A stretch of 32,483 bases of DNA from Gammaproteobacteria bacterium. Lineage in GTDB: Bacteria > Pseudomonadota > Gammaproteobacteria > Arenicellales > Arenicellaceae. The DNA lies in the NCBI GenBank assembly GCA_017854775.1, contig JAFMHC010000027.1:1-32483 (forward strand). The letters run 5' to 3'. The notes below the pieces were generated by a model. That model saw nothing but the letters and a program-made list of their open reading frames with translations, was not told the origin of the DNA and searched no databases. A program made the position numbers and the translations under genes. Positions 15,889 through 23,068 of the stretch are shown piece by piece; the first letter of the stretch is position 1, and each line of letters begins with the position of its first letter.

Positions 15889-16989
15889 TTAGGACTTTCT
15901 TAGCGATTTTTTATAGGCAGAAGGCGTCTGTCCTGTGGTTTTTTTGAAGGCGTTATAAAACGAAGATCGCGAATTGAACCCAACTTCCTCGGCTATAGCC
16001 AGCACGGTAAGGGTGGAATCGTCTAGCCGCTGTTTCGCTTCTTCAACACGCCAACGGTTAACGTAGTCGAAAAAAGACTCACCAATTTCTTGGTTTAACG
16101 CCTGTGATACATAGCTTGGCAACTCAACTATGTGCTTAGATAAGGAGCGCAAAGACAAACCGGGATCACGGTATAAATTGGCTTGCTGCATGCCAATAGC
16201 AATCTTCTTGGCAATAGCGCGTCTCTGGTCCTCGGTTAACCCCGAGTGTTTATAACGACTATCTCCTTTTTGATTAAACTCGTGTGTGGCCGCCAACTCT
16301 GTCGCGAGGCCGAGTTTTTGACGCAACCCCCAAGCGATAACAAACCACAACAAAGCGAGATCAATCATGCTTTCCCATGGTTCAAGTAAAATTGGGTTAT
16401 CGGCGATTGCGCTTATCAAACTGACAAATGCATAGACGATTAAAAATACCGCCAACCAACGGACCCATCTGAGTTCTAAATGCTCAGTACTGGCGAAAAG
16501 TTGCACTAATTCAATGCGGTGCTGTTCAAGCCGTCGCAAGATCAACGCAATATAAAATGTAACTTGAACAATCACCGACGCTTCGAGAATTTTAATTGAC
16601 CAGATGAGGGCAAATTGAGAGCTGCTTGTATGTAAACGCGGGCGTTCAAATAAGTTTAAGAACTCGTCATGGCCAATAAAGATGGTAAGGCCCGGAATGC
16701 ACAATGCGATTAAAGCGGGTAAGAAATGACAATAGTCTTTACTGCGCCATACACTAATTTTTTTGGACGTTAATTCTCGAACGTATATCCAAAAAAGCGG
16801 CACAAGCACTAAATGCAAAGGCAGAGTGAAAATAGCGATTAAACGGGGCCAAAGCACATACACTTCAGTAACTTTCGGAAGTACAAGTAATGATGTCAGT
16901 TCGGTAACGGCGTTAGCAATAAAGAACAAGGCCAATGGCAAGTAGACTTTAGCCAAGTTTTTGTTTTCTTGCCCTGCCCATACGCGCAA
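15889..16989 (-). CDS. Membrane-embedded AraC-family regulator (start uncertain)
   Basis: The N-terminal two-thirds has about six hydrophobic helices and the C-terminal 100 residues form an AraC-type double helix-turn-helix: LSLRSLSKHIVELPSYVSQALN, then FFDYVNRWRVEEAKQRL, then TVLAIAEEVGFNSRSSFYNAFKK and TGQTPSAY. This plan is known from integral-membrane AraC regulators that sense envelope signals. The first usable start is a TTG at 16987-16989, giving 366 residues. The frame, however, stays open for 30 more codons and encodes another good helix (FIITNLLITILTASALGISL), reaching a TTA at 17080-17082 where a start would be expected. The true protein probably has seven helices with an unusual start, or its start has mutated. 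The likely target is the serine hydrolase gene downstream. Confidence 0.85.
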   Translation of the reverse strand: MRVWAGQENKNLAKVYLPLALFFIANAVTELTSLLVLPKVTEVYVLWPRLIAIFTLPLHLVLVPLFWIYVRELTSKKISVWRSKDYCHFLPALIALCIPGLTIFIGHDEFLNLFERPRLHTSSSQFALIWSIKILEASVIVQVTFYIALILRRLEQHRIELVQLFASTEHLELRWVRWLAVFLIVYAFVSLISAIADNPILLEPWESMIDLALLWFVIAWGLRQKLGLATELAATHEFNQKGDSRYKHSGLTEDQRRAIAKKIAIGMQQANLYRDPGLSLRSLSKHIVELPSYVSQALNQEIGESFFDYVNRWRVEEAKQRLDDSTLTVLAIAEEVGFNSRSSFYNAFKKTTGQTPSAYKKSLRKS

Positions 16990-17260
16990 ACACAGTAAAT
17001 GTGCGGCCAGAAGAGATATGCCAAGCGCCGACGCGGTCAGGATGGTAATTAGTAAATTAGTGATAATGAATGCCCAGTCTAATCTTTAGTGAAAAGAGAC
17101 GTCAATGAGGTATCAAATCTTAGGCGCTTAACCCGTTCGATTGCAAGCCAGACGGTTACTACGTAAAGGCGATAGAGAGTTCAACGAAAATATTAAACAG
17201 CCAAAAAACCAATTAACTTAAACCCTCGAACGCGGCCCCATTACCGTCTTAATAATAAGG

Positions 17261-18217
17261 TTATTTAAAATTTTCTACTACGAACTCAACCCGCTGTTCA
17301 ATACTTGGGCCTCGCTTGCCGACTATCGCCTCGATTGCCCGCAATCTAGGTAACATGCCCATACGGTTTGCTGTTTGTATCGCCAAACCTGGGCGAGCAT
17401 TGAGTTCCAAAATCATAGGCCCGCGATTACGGTCTAGCACCACGTCTGCACCAAGATACCCTAGGCCTGACATTTCATAACAGCTAGCTGATAAATGCAG
17501 CATTTCTTGCCAGCCTTCGATTTTAATATCTAAAAGATCTCTACCCGTGTCGGGATGGGTGCTGACTGGGCGGTTGTATTGCACTGCGGCCTTGGCTGTG
17601 CCATCGACAATATTGATGCCTACCCCTACTGCACCTTGATGCAGGTTTGCCTTGCCGTCGCTCGCGTGCGTGGCGAGTCTGAGCATTGCCATCATTGGGT
17701 ATCCCTTGAATACAATTATACGAATATCAGGCACCCCTTCATGGCTCAATCCTGTAAATGCAGGGTCGAATTCGATCAGCGCCTCAATCATTGCAACATC
17801 AGCGGCACCGCCGAGACTGAATAGACCCGCTAGAATATTGGTAACATGACGTATGATGTCATCATAAGTAACATACTCACCGCTGGCCTTTTTATAGCCC
17901 TTTTCATCTGAGCTGATAATCACTAGGATGCCTTTGCCACCGCTGCCTTTGGACGGCTTAATACAAAACCCTTGGTGTTGATCGAGTATCTTAGAAACCT
18001 CAGCCACATCATGCTGATAACGCACTACTCCGAGCAATTCAGGCACGGTTAAACCATAATCCAGCGCCAGGACCTTAGTTTTTAATTTATCATCTACGTT
18101 AGGAAAAAATTTTCGCTGGTTATAACGCGATATATACGAGAAGTTACGCTTATTCATTCCCATCACTCCGCGATCGCGAAGCTTGTAAGGGTTTGCCAGG
18201 TTAAGCAGACCGAACAC
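17261..18217 (-). CDS. RimK-like ATP-grasp ligase (alpha-L-glutamate ligase-related)
   Basis: A 318-residue ATP-grasp enzyme. Seen: the ATP-binding loop KPSKGSGGKGI (about 87-97), VPDIRIIVF in the middle, and the magnesium-binding end GADVVLD...PMILELNARPG. It belongs to the alpha-L-glutamate ligase-related group, relatives of RimK, which adds glutamates to a protein C-terminus; the substrate of this group is unknown. The start is a GTG at 18215-18217 that overlaps the TAG of the preceding gene, with GGAGGA at ideal spacing inside that gene's end. It is the last gene of the operon with the inactive transglutaminase-7TM, retropepsin and AstE-like genes. This association has been predicted from comparative genomics to make or remove peptide tags; no product is established. 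No terminator is visible downstream. Confidence 0.92.
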   Translation of the reverse strand: MFGLLNLANPYKLRDRGVMGMNKRNFSYISRYNQRKFFPNVDDKLKTKVLALDYGLTVPELLGVVRYQHDVAEVSKILDQHQGFCIKPSKGSGGKGILVIISSDEKGYKKASGEYVTYDDIIRHVTNILAGLFSLGGAADVAMIEALIEFDPAFTGLSHEGVPDIRIIVFKGYPMMAMLRLATHASDGKANLHQGAVGVGINIVDGTAKAAVQYNRPVSTHPDTGRDLLDIKIEGWQEMLHLSASCYEMSGLGYLGADVVLDRNRGPMILELNARPGLAIQTANRMGMLPRLRAIEAIVGKRGPSIEQRVEFVVENFK

Positions 18218-19713
18218 TAATAGTCCTCCATCGGTTTAAAACGCCTTAGCTCTAACAATCGGTATCCTGTGTACTGCCCCATCAATAGCACTGCTGCCAT
18301 AATTAATGCATGCACGCCAAGAAAATTAAACGCCCAATGACGAATCAAGGCGTTGTCCATCATCAAGTACGCGATTACCGCCACAAGCAAGCTACCGCCG
18401 CCTTGGACTAGCACTTCTTTGCCACCTTCCTCTTCCCATAGAATCGACATACGCTCAATGGTCCAAGCCATGATAACCATCGGAAAGAAGGTAATCGTGA
18501 GCGCATCGGTAAGGCCAAAACGAAAGGCAATAATGGTGAACAGGGTAATAATACCAATCACTAATATCACCACCGCCGATATTCTCGACACCAGCAGCAA
18601 GTTCAAACGCGACAAATAAGAGCGTATCACCAAGCCGGTAGAGACGATCAAAAGAAATCCAATAACCCCGTTGAGTAATTCGGTTTGAATAAACGAAGTA
18701 GCTATCAGAATTGGCATAAAAGTACCGCTACATTTCAAGCCGATAATGACGCGCAAAAAGACCACCACCAAGGCACCGATTGGTAATAGCAATATTCCTT
18801 TAAATAAATTTTGTTCAGCGATCGGCAGATTGTAGAGCCCCGAGTTAAATAGGTCAGCGTCGACCGATAAACTCTGCGCTTCCTTAAGCGCACTTCTGGT
18901 GACGCTACTTATCGAAAATGAGATATCTGAATTGCCGGCTCCCTCTACGTCTAGCAGCCAAGGTGAATCTTGCCGCCAAATCAAAATCGGCGACTCAGGG
19001 TCTAGACCCGATGATTCTAGATCAAATAGCTCCCATTGCTTATCCACGTAGACTCTTACCAATGGTATCAATGATTGATTTCGGCGACCATCTTCCAGCA
19101 CCAAGCCACCTACTCGTTTAGAAGGCACCCCAGCCATTTCTAATAGGTGCACAAAAACCTCAGTTCGCGTATAGCGCGTTAGTAACAAGGCAACACTTTG
19201 GTTCTGTGCGCGCAGGCTGTTCTGAATTTCACGCAGTAAAAGTTCATCATTACTGGAGCGGTCAAAGGCCTCCTTTAACAGTGTCGACGCGGTACTCTGA
19301 TAAGGCTCATCCCAGACGTCAGCCTGAATTAGATCGGTCGGTGCAGGGTCGGCTTCAGGATCCAAGACTTCTTTGTATGAGCCCCTGTAATAGAGGGTTT
19401 GACGACCCTCTGCCTTGCGCTTGCTCCAGACAACCTTAGGCGGTATCTGCTCTCTCAAAACATTAACCCCATAAGCTGGCGAGGCGGTATATTCTTCGAC
19501 TAACTTAAATTTCCCGTCTTTGGGCAGGGTTAGTTGGGCATTGACGGCTCCTTGTTCGCCGGTAAAAGCAATCTGCGCTTCGACCTCCCATATCGTTACC
19601 TGTTCGCCGGTTGTCAGAGGCACACCGGTTTCAACGTGACGATAGTATATGGTAGAGATGCCAACCGCCACCAAGATGAAAATGAGAAAAAAGAAAGGAG
19701 CTCTTTCGGACAT
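18217..19713 (-). CDS. Inactive transglutaminase-like domain fused to seven membrane helices
   Basis: A 498-residue protein: one N-terminal helix (FFFLIFILVAVGISTIYY), a periplasmic region of about 250 residues, then seven helices (about 300-485). The periplasmic part has a transglutaminase-like fold (RYTRTEVFVHLLEMAGVPSKRVGG, VRVYVDKQWELFDLE), but the catalytic Cys is replaced (TRTEVF where a Cys-Glu/Trp is usual) and the His of the triad is missing, so it should bind peptide rather than cut or cross-link it. The membrane part carries the family motif KCSGTFMPILIATSF. Its stop overlaps the start of the ATP-grasp gene by one base, and it begins two bases after the retropepsin gene. I infer a periplasmic peptide receptor or transporter that feeds the cytoplasmic ligase. 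Confidence 0.92.
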   Translation of the reverse strand: MSERAPFFFLIFILVAVGISTIYYRHVETGVPLTTGEQVTIWEVEAQIAFTGEQGAVNAQLTLPKDGKFKLVEEYTASPAYGVNVLREQIPPKVVWSKRKAEGRQTLYYRGSYKEVLDPEADPAPTDLIQADVWDEPYQSTASTLLKEAFDRSSNDELLLREIQNSLRAQNQSVALLLTRYTRTEVFVHLLEMAGVPSKRVGGLVLEDGRRNQSLIPLVRVYVDKQWELFDLESSGLDPESPILIWRQDSPWLLDVEGAGNSDISFSISSVTRSALKEAQSLSVDADLFNSGLYNLPIAEQNLFKGILLLPIGALVVVFLRVIIGLKCSGTFMPILIATSFIQTELLNGVIGFLLIVSTGLVIRSYLSRLNLLLVSRISAVVILVIGIITLFTIIAFRFGLTDALTITFFPMVIMAWTIERMSILWEEEGGKEVLVQGGGSLLVAVIAYLMMDNALIRHWAFNFLGVHALIMAAVLLMGQYTGYRLLELRRFKPMEDY

Positions 19714-19715
19714 AA

Positions 19716-20405
19716 CTATTTTGGCCTCTGAAGGTTTCTACGGCTGACATCAACAACAGCAATATCTCTTAAAAAACTACGCCCGATTAATAATTGGTAT
19801 TTCAAGTGACTACGGTCGGCTAAGTTGAAAATTTGGTTTTTGTATTTAACACCACCCATCTCGATATCCATCTTAATCTCAATACGATCCGCCGTTTCTG
19901 TACTACTCACCTTAATCCGAATGGTGTCAAATATTGGGTATTCAAACCTTGTCGCAGCGTCATCATCTTGAAGAGAAAAACGAACCCAATTTTCACTATC
20001 ACGCTCAAATGTTTTGATATTGTAAACACCAACAGAAGAGAAATCGGCGCCGGTGTCTATACGCGCATCGTAGGCAATTTTTTCTTTGACCAATCTGATG
20101 TTCTCAACCGCGCCAACTCGTAGCTTGCCATCAATCGTTTTAGACCTTTTTTTGACACTCTTCTTTTTACTTGAACAGCGCTCCACCACTTTGGTGATGA
20201 TTTTAGGTTCAATTTTTTGCTCTAGTTGCTCAATCTTCTGAGCGCAGCTTAACAAAAATTGCTCGGAGAGCTCGGCGTTCAGGGAGTCAATTCGGTCTGA
20301 TACTCTCTGCATGTCAGATACCCTATCGGGGTCAATTGCCGGCTGTGAAATGCACGCGCTCAAGCAGAACACTAGAGGTGCGAGGAAAGCGGTAGTTTGA
20401 TACAT
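19716..20405 (-). CDS. Retropepsin-like aspartic protease lipoprotein ("ATP-dependent zinc protease" family)
   Basis: A 229-residue protein with a lipoprotein signal: a hydrophobic stretch ending in the lipobox LSAC, with Cys18 as the lipidated residue. A coiled, charged region follows (about 25-70), then a Lys/Arg-rich segment KKKSVKKRSKT, then a retropepsin fold with catalytic DTGADFSSV (Asp117) and the paired LLIGRSFLRD near the end. Databases often call this family ATP-dependent zinc protease, but the visible motif is that of an aspartic protease. It would be anchored to the envelope, facing the periplasm. It sits at the head of the three tightly packed genes with the transglutaminase-7TM and ATP-grasp genes, and may process the peptide they handle. 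Confidence 0.9.
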   Translation of the reverse strand: MYQTTAFLAPLVFCLSACISQPAIDPDRVSDMQRVSDRIDSLNAELSEQFLLSCAQKIEQLEQKIEPKIITKVVERCSSKKKSVKKRSKTIDGKLRVGAVENIRLVKEKIAYDARIDTGADFSSVGVYNIKTFERDSENWVRFSLQDDDAATRFEYPIFDTIRIKVSSTETADRIEIKMDIEMGGVKYKNQIFNLADRSHLKYQLLIGRSFLRDIAVVDVSRRNLQRPK

Positions 20406-20426
20406 AGGCTTTATTATTTTTTATTT

Positions 20427-20457
20427 AGTATAGCTGGAATTTTTATTAAGTTAGCAA
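20427..20457 (-). promoter_or_regulatory. Promoter candidate for the retropepsin operon
   Basis: On the minus strand, TTGCTA (20452-20457) and TATACT (20427-20432) are separated by 19 bases, in the AT-rich 138-base gap ahead of the retropepsin gene. The -10 is good, the spacing slightly long. It suggests the three downstream genes can be transcribed without the AstE-like gene. Confidence 0.4.
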
Positions 20458-20543
20458 ATAGTTTAATTACCCGCTTTAACCTACCGCCTAGATAAATAAA
20501 CTAGGTCGTAAGTTGGCCCACACAATCCCGTCACCGATTGCCA

Positions 20544-22397
20544 CTAATCGTCGTCTAAGGCGTCGTGCATCGGCACTTCCACGGGGACGGAATTATCAAC
20601 GCCCTCAACAATCGGTTCTAGACCTAAAGCGGGTTCATCCTCATTCGGGTTTTCTTCAGTCAACTGACCTTCTTCTATCAACAGCGCTTCTGGCGTCTGA
20701 ATGCCGATATGGTAAATAGCAAAACCGGGTAACACTACTTGATCCAATGCCATCCCTAAAATACGACCACGATGAGGTGACAGTATTTCGCTGCGTCTAT
20801 TAGTAATCGGATCAGTCACCGTGCCAAGAGCCTCGCCTTCAACCACGCGCTCGCCAAGCGACGCATCGCTAATAAAGATACCGCTTTGGTTGGCTCGCAC
20901 CCATGCTGATTTATAATAGACGGGTGCAGTTCTGGATGACTTTCTAGGGCTCCTACCATACATGTCCATTGTCGCCATCATTTTTTCGATTGCCTTTGTA
21001 CCTTCAGCCACCACGTCGCGCTGAATTCGCATAGGTTCGCCTGCCTCTATGGTAACGCTAGGAATGCCTGCGCGCACTGCAGCCGCGCGCAATGAACGTG
21101 GGTTACCGCGACTGTTGAGCACCGCGATAGGACCAAAACTTTTTGCCATCGACACCACTTGTTGATTAGATAAATCGGCTCGTAATTGTGTCAAATTGGT
21201 GCGGTTTAGCGAGCCTGTATGAATATCAATCAACAGATCGCAGTGAAGAATAATTTTTGTGAAAAAAGAGTGTGCGATGCGCGACGCTGAACTACCTCGA
21301 GTATTGCCGGGGAAGTAACGGTTCAAATCGCGACGATCTGGCAGATAGCGAGAATTACGGCGAAAGCCCATCAGATTAACCACGGGTATACCGATCACGG
21401 TACCGGTAAGCTTATCCGCGTCGAGTTGGTACATAATCTGGCGAATCATTTCGATTCCATTCAATTCATCGCCATGCACAGCCCCAGTCAGGCATAGGGT
21501 TTCTCCGGCCAATTTGCCATTGACAACCAACACAGGAGTCCGTTCAGCGAGACCGCCTGCTTTGTTTTCGGGTGTCCAAATCAGTCGAGTGGCGGTATTG
21601 GCAGGCACTTCCATGCCGAGAATAAATTTAGACTTCCCCTCGGGCGGTTTGTCCTTCGGCTCAACTTGCTCATCAGGCTTCTGTTCTTCGCCGCCAGCTG
21701 TTTGTTGCTCTATCGAGGTTTGCTGCTCTATCGAGGTTTGCTGCTCTATCGCGGCTTGCTCCTCTATCGCCGCTTGCTCTTCTATCGCTGCTTGCTGGGC
21801 TATCGCCGCTTGCTCTACGAGCGCCGCCTGCCGATCGATGGCCGCCTGTTGCTCAATAGCGGCCTGTTGCTCAATAAGCGCTTGAGGCGCTTGTTCCTCA
21901 GTAACAGCTTGTTCTTCAATAAGCGATTGTGAATCCACAGGTAGCAAATCGTTTTCCGAGGCAACGGTCGGTTTCGGTAAAGCATTCTCAGGCGGCACAA
22001 GCTCTTCAGACTCATCAACAACGTCTTTGAGATCTACATTTGGCGCTGTAGGTAACTTTTGCTTCTTGCGCTTGAGCGTTATCGGCGGGCCATCTACAGA
22101 TTTATCAATAGCCAGAGACACAGAAGGTGCTGGCAAAACAGTCACGGAGGGAACCGCCTCTTCAGCCTCAGTAACAACCTCTTTGAGATCTACATGTGCT
22201 GCTGTAGGTAACTTTTGAGGCGTAACTTCGGCTTTTGTAGAGGCCGTATCCAGCGATTTATCCGTGGTTTGAGACACAGAAAGCGTTGCCGCCTCAGGTA
22301 ACACACTTTCTTGCGCTTGAGCAACATTGGCAAGCATCAACCCTGCACTCAAATAGCTATAGAATAGCCAAGAAAAGCAAAAACCTTTTTTATTCAC
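20544..22397 (-). CDS. Periplasmic AstE/aspartoacylase-like M14-family deacylase with repeat-rich N-terminus
   Basis: A 617-residue protein in two halves. The N-terminal half has a signal peptide (cleavage after NVAQA, about 28), then a low-complexity region: two imperfect copies of a roughly 53-residue segment (KLPTAxxVDLKxVV, near 62 and 115) and ten hexapeptide repeats of the type IEQQAA (about 174-233). The C-terminal half is a succinylglutamate desuccinylase/aspartoacylase-type zinc hydrolase: HGDE (about 308-311), DLNRYFPG, DIHTGS (His about 393) and the catalytic Glu in TIEAGE. Such enzymes cut amide bonds of acylated or amidated amino acids. I prefer the GTG at 22395-22397, with AGGTGG six bases ahead, over a TTG one codon upstream. 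It is 138 bases from the retropepsin-transglutaminase-ATP-grasp set and probably edits the same peptide tag. Confidence 0.9.
   Translation of the reverse strand: MNKKGFCFSWLFYSYLSAGLMLANVAQAQESVLPEAATLSVSQTTDKSLDTASTKAEVTPQKLPTAAHVDLKEVVTEAEEAVPSVTVLPAPSVSLAIDKSVDGPPITLKRKKQKLPTAPNVDLKDVVDESEELVPPENALPKPTVASENDLLPVDSQSLIEEQAVTEEQAPQALIEQQAAIEQQAAIDRQAALVEQAAIAQQAAIEEQAAIEEQAAIEQQTSIEQQTSIEQQTAGGEEQKPDEQVEPKDKPPEGKSKFILGMEVPANTATRLIWTPENKAGGLAERTPVLVVNGKLAGETLCLTGAVHGDELNGIEMIRQIMYQLDADKLTGTVIGIPVVNLMGFRRNSRYLPDRRDLNRYFPGNTRGSSASRIAHSFFTKIILHCDLLIDIHTGSLNRTNLTQLRADLSNQQVVSMAKSFGPIAVLNSRGNPRSLRAAAVRAGIPSVTIEAGEPMRIQRDVVAEGTKAIEKMMATMDMYGRSPRKSSRTAPVYYKSAWVRANQSGIFISDASLGERVVEGEALGTVTDPITNRRSEILSPHRGRILGMALDQVVLPGFAIYHIGIQTPEALLIEEGQLTEENPNEDEPALGLEPIVEGVDNSVPVEVPMHDALDDD
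21699..21878 (-). repeat. Ten hexapeptide (18-bp) repeats inside the AstE-like gene
   Basis: Ten consecutive 18-base units encode variants of A-I-E-Q-Q-A. The units at the 21700 end are nearly identical at DNA level (CTCTATCGAGGTTTGCTG), which points to recent expansion, while those near 21850 have diverged. The peptide is Gln/Glu/Ala/Ile-rich and likely an extended helix or spacer between the signal peptide and the enzyme domain. Confidence 0.9.
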
Positions 22398-22489
22398 CAA
22401 CAGCCACCTGAGTATTCATCTGTGATATTCATAACTCAGGCAGTGTAGTATATCTGTGGCTTTAGCTCACCCTTTGATCTGCATTGCCC

Positions 22490-22566
22490 GCCAGTATTGA
22501 ACTCGGTCTTGCCAGTATTAAACCCGGTCTTGCCAGTATTAAACCCGGTCTTGCCAGTATTGAACC
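22490..22566. repeat. 21-bp tandem repeats, 3.7 copies
   Basis: Copies at 22490-22510, 22511-22531, 22532-22552 and a partial at 22553-22566 share the core GCCAGTATTAAACCCGGTCTT; copies two and three are identical and the first differs at two positions. The period equals two DNA turns, placing each copy on the same helix face. The array fills the gap between the DUF6702 stop and the AstE-like gene, so it lies in the transcribed or promoter region of the latter. There are no unique spacers, so it is not CRISPR. Confidence 0.9.
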
Positions 22567-22567
22567 T

Positions 22568-23068
22568 TCAATCTAAACGAATTGTATGCCAACCCGAATC
22601 ATTTTCCTTTTGCAGTCTCACCGACTTAACCCAGCCATCTTTTTCGACATTGATATGATTGGTTTGAGTCGGCCAAAGTTCGTGCAATGCTGAATGCCGT
22701 AGCTTAAGCGTTTCGGTGTTAGGAATCTTCGCCTCCTGATACACCCAAAAGTACTTACCTTCAACTTCATAGCCAACCGACTCAAGAACAATAGGTTCGT
22801 TGTCGTCGGAGGCTACTGCGAAATGTTGCTGCACATACTCAGAAAATTTTCGTTGCGTCAATGGATCGACGCTCAAGTCGCCAGCACCATCAAGAACTAA
22901 GCCCAACCCATGCTCTGCATCATGCAATAAGAAGCGATGACTCACCTCTATATTGCCAGTGCGAGGGTTAAACAGCAGGCTAATGTAAGCCTCTTTTTGC
23001 TGATGCCCAATGCTATTGCTGGCGTAGCTGCCAAGCACTAGGATGCAGATTAATATTAAGTGTCGCAT
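22568..23068 (-). CDS. DUF6702-like exported small protein
   Basis: A 166-residue protein with a signal peptide (MRHLILICILVLGSYASNSIG). The mature part begins HQQKEAYISLLFNPRTGNIEVSHRFLLHDAEHGL, a pattern of the DUF6702 family, whose members often neighbour M1-type metallopeptidases. It has several histidines near the start (SHRF, LHDAEHGL) that could bind metal. Its ATG overlaps the TAA of the M1 peptidase gene by one base (TAATG), so the two are translationally coupled, and it may be a partner or substrate-binding accessory of that peptidase. No biochemical role is known to me. Confidence 0.8.
   Translation of the reverse strand: MRHLILICILVLGSYASNSIGHQQKEAYISLLFNPRTGNIEVSHRFLLHDAEHGLGLVLDGAGDLSVDPLTQRKFSEYVQQHFAVASDDNEPIVLESVGYEVEGKYFWVYQEAKIPNTETLKLRHSALHELWPTQTNHINVEKDGWVKSVRLQKENDSGWHTIRLD

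Noticed and set aside
21666-21932. Leu/Tyr- and Cys-rich ORFs on the plus strand
   Set aside because: They are antisense readings of the AIEQQA repeat region of the AstE-like gene.
22490-22566. CRISPR-like array
   Set aside because: The 21-bp units are directly adjacent with no spacers and no cas genes nearby.
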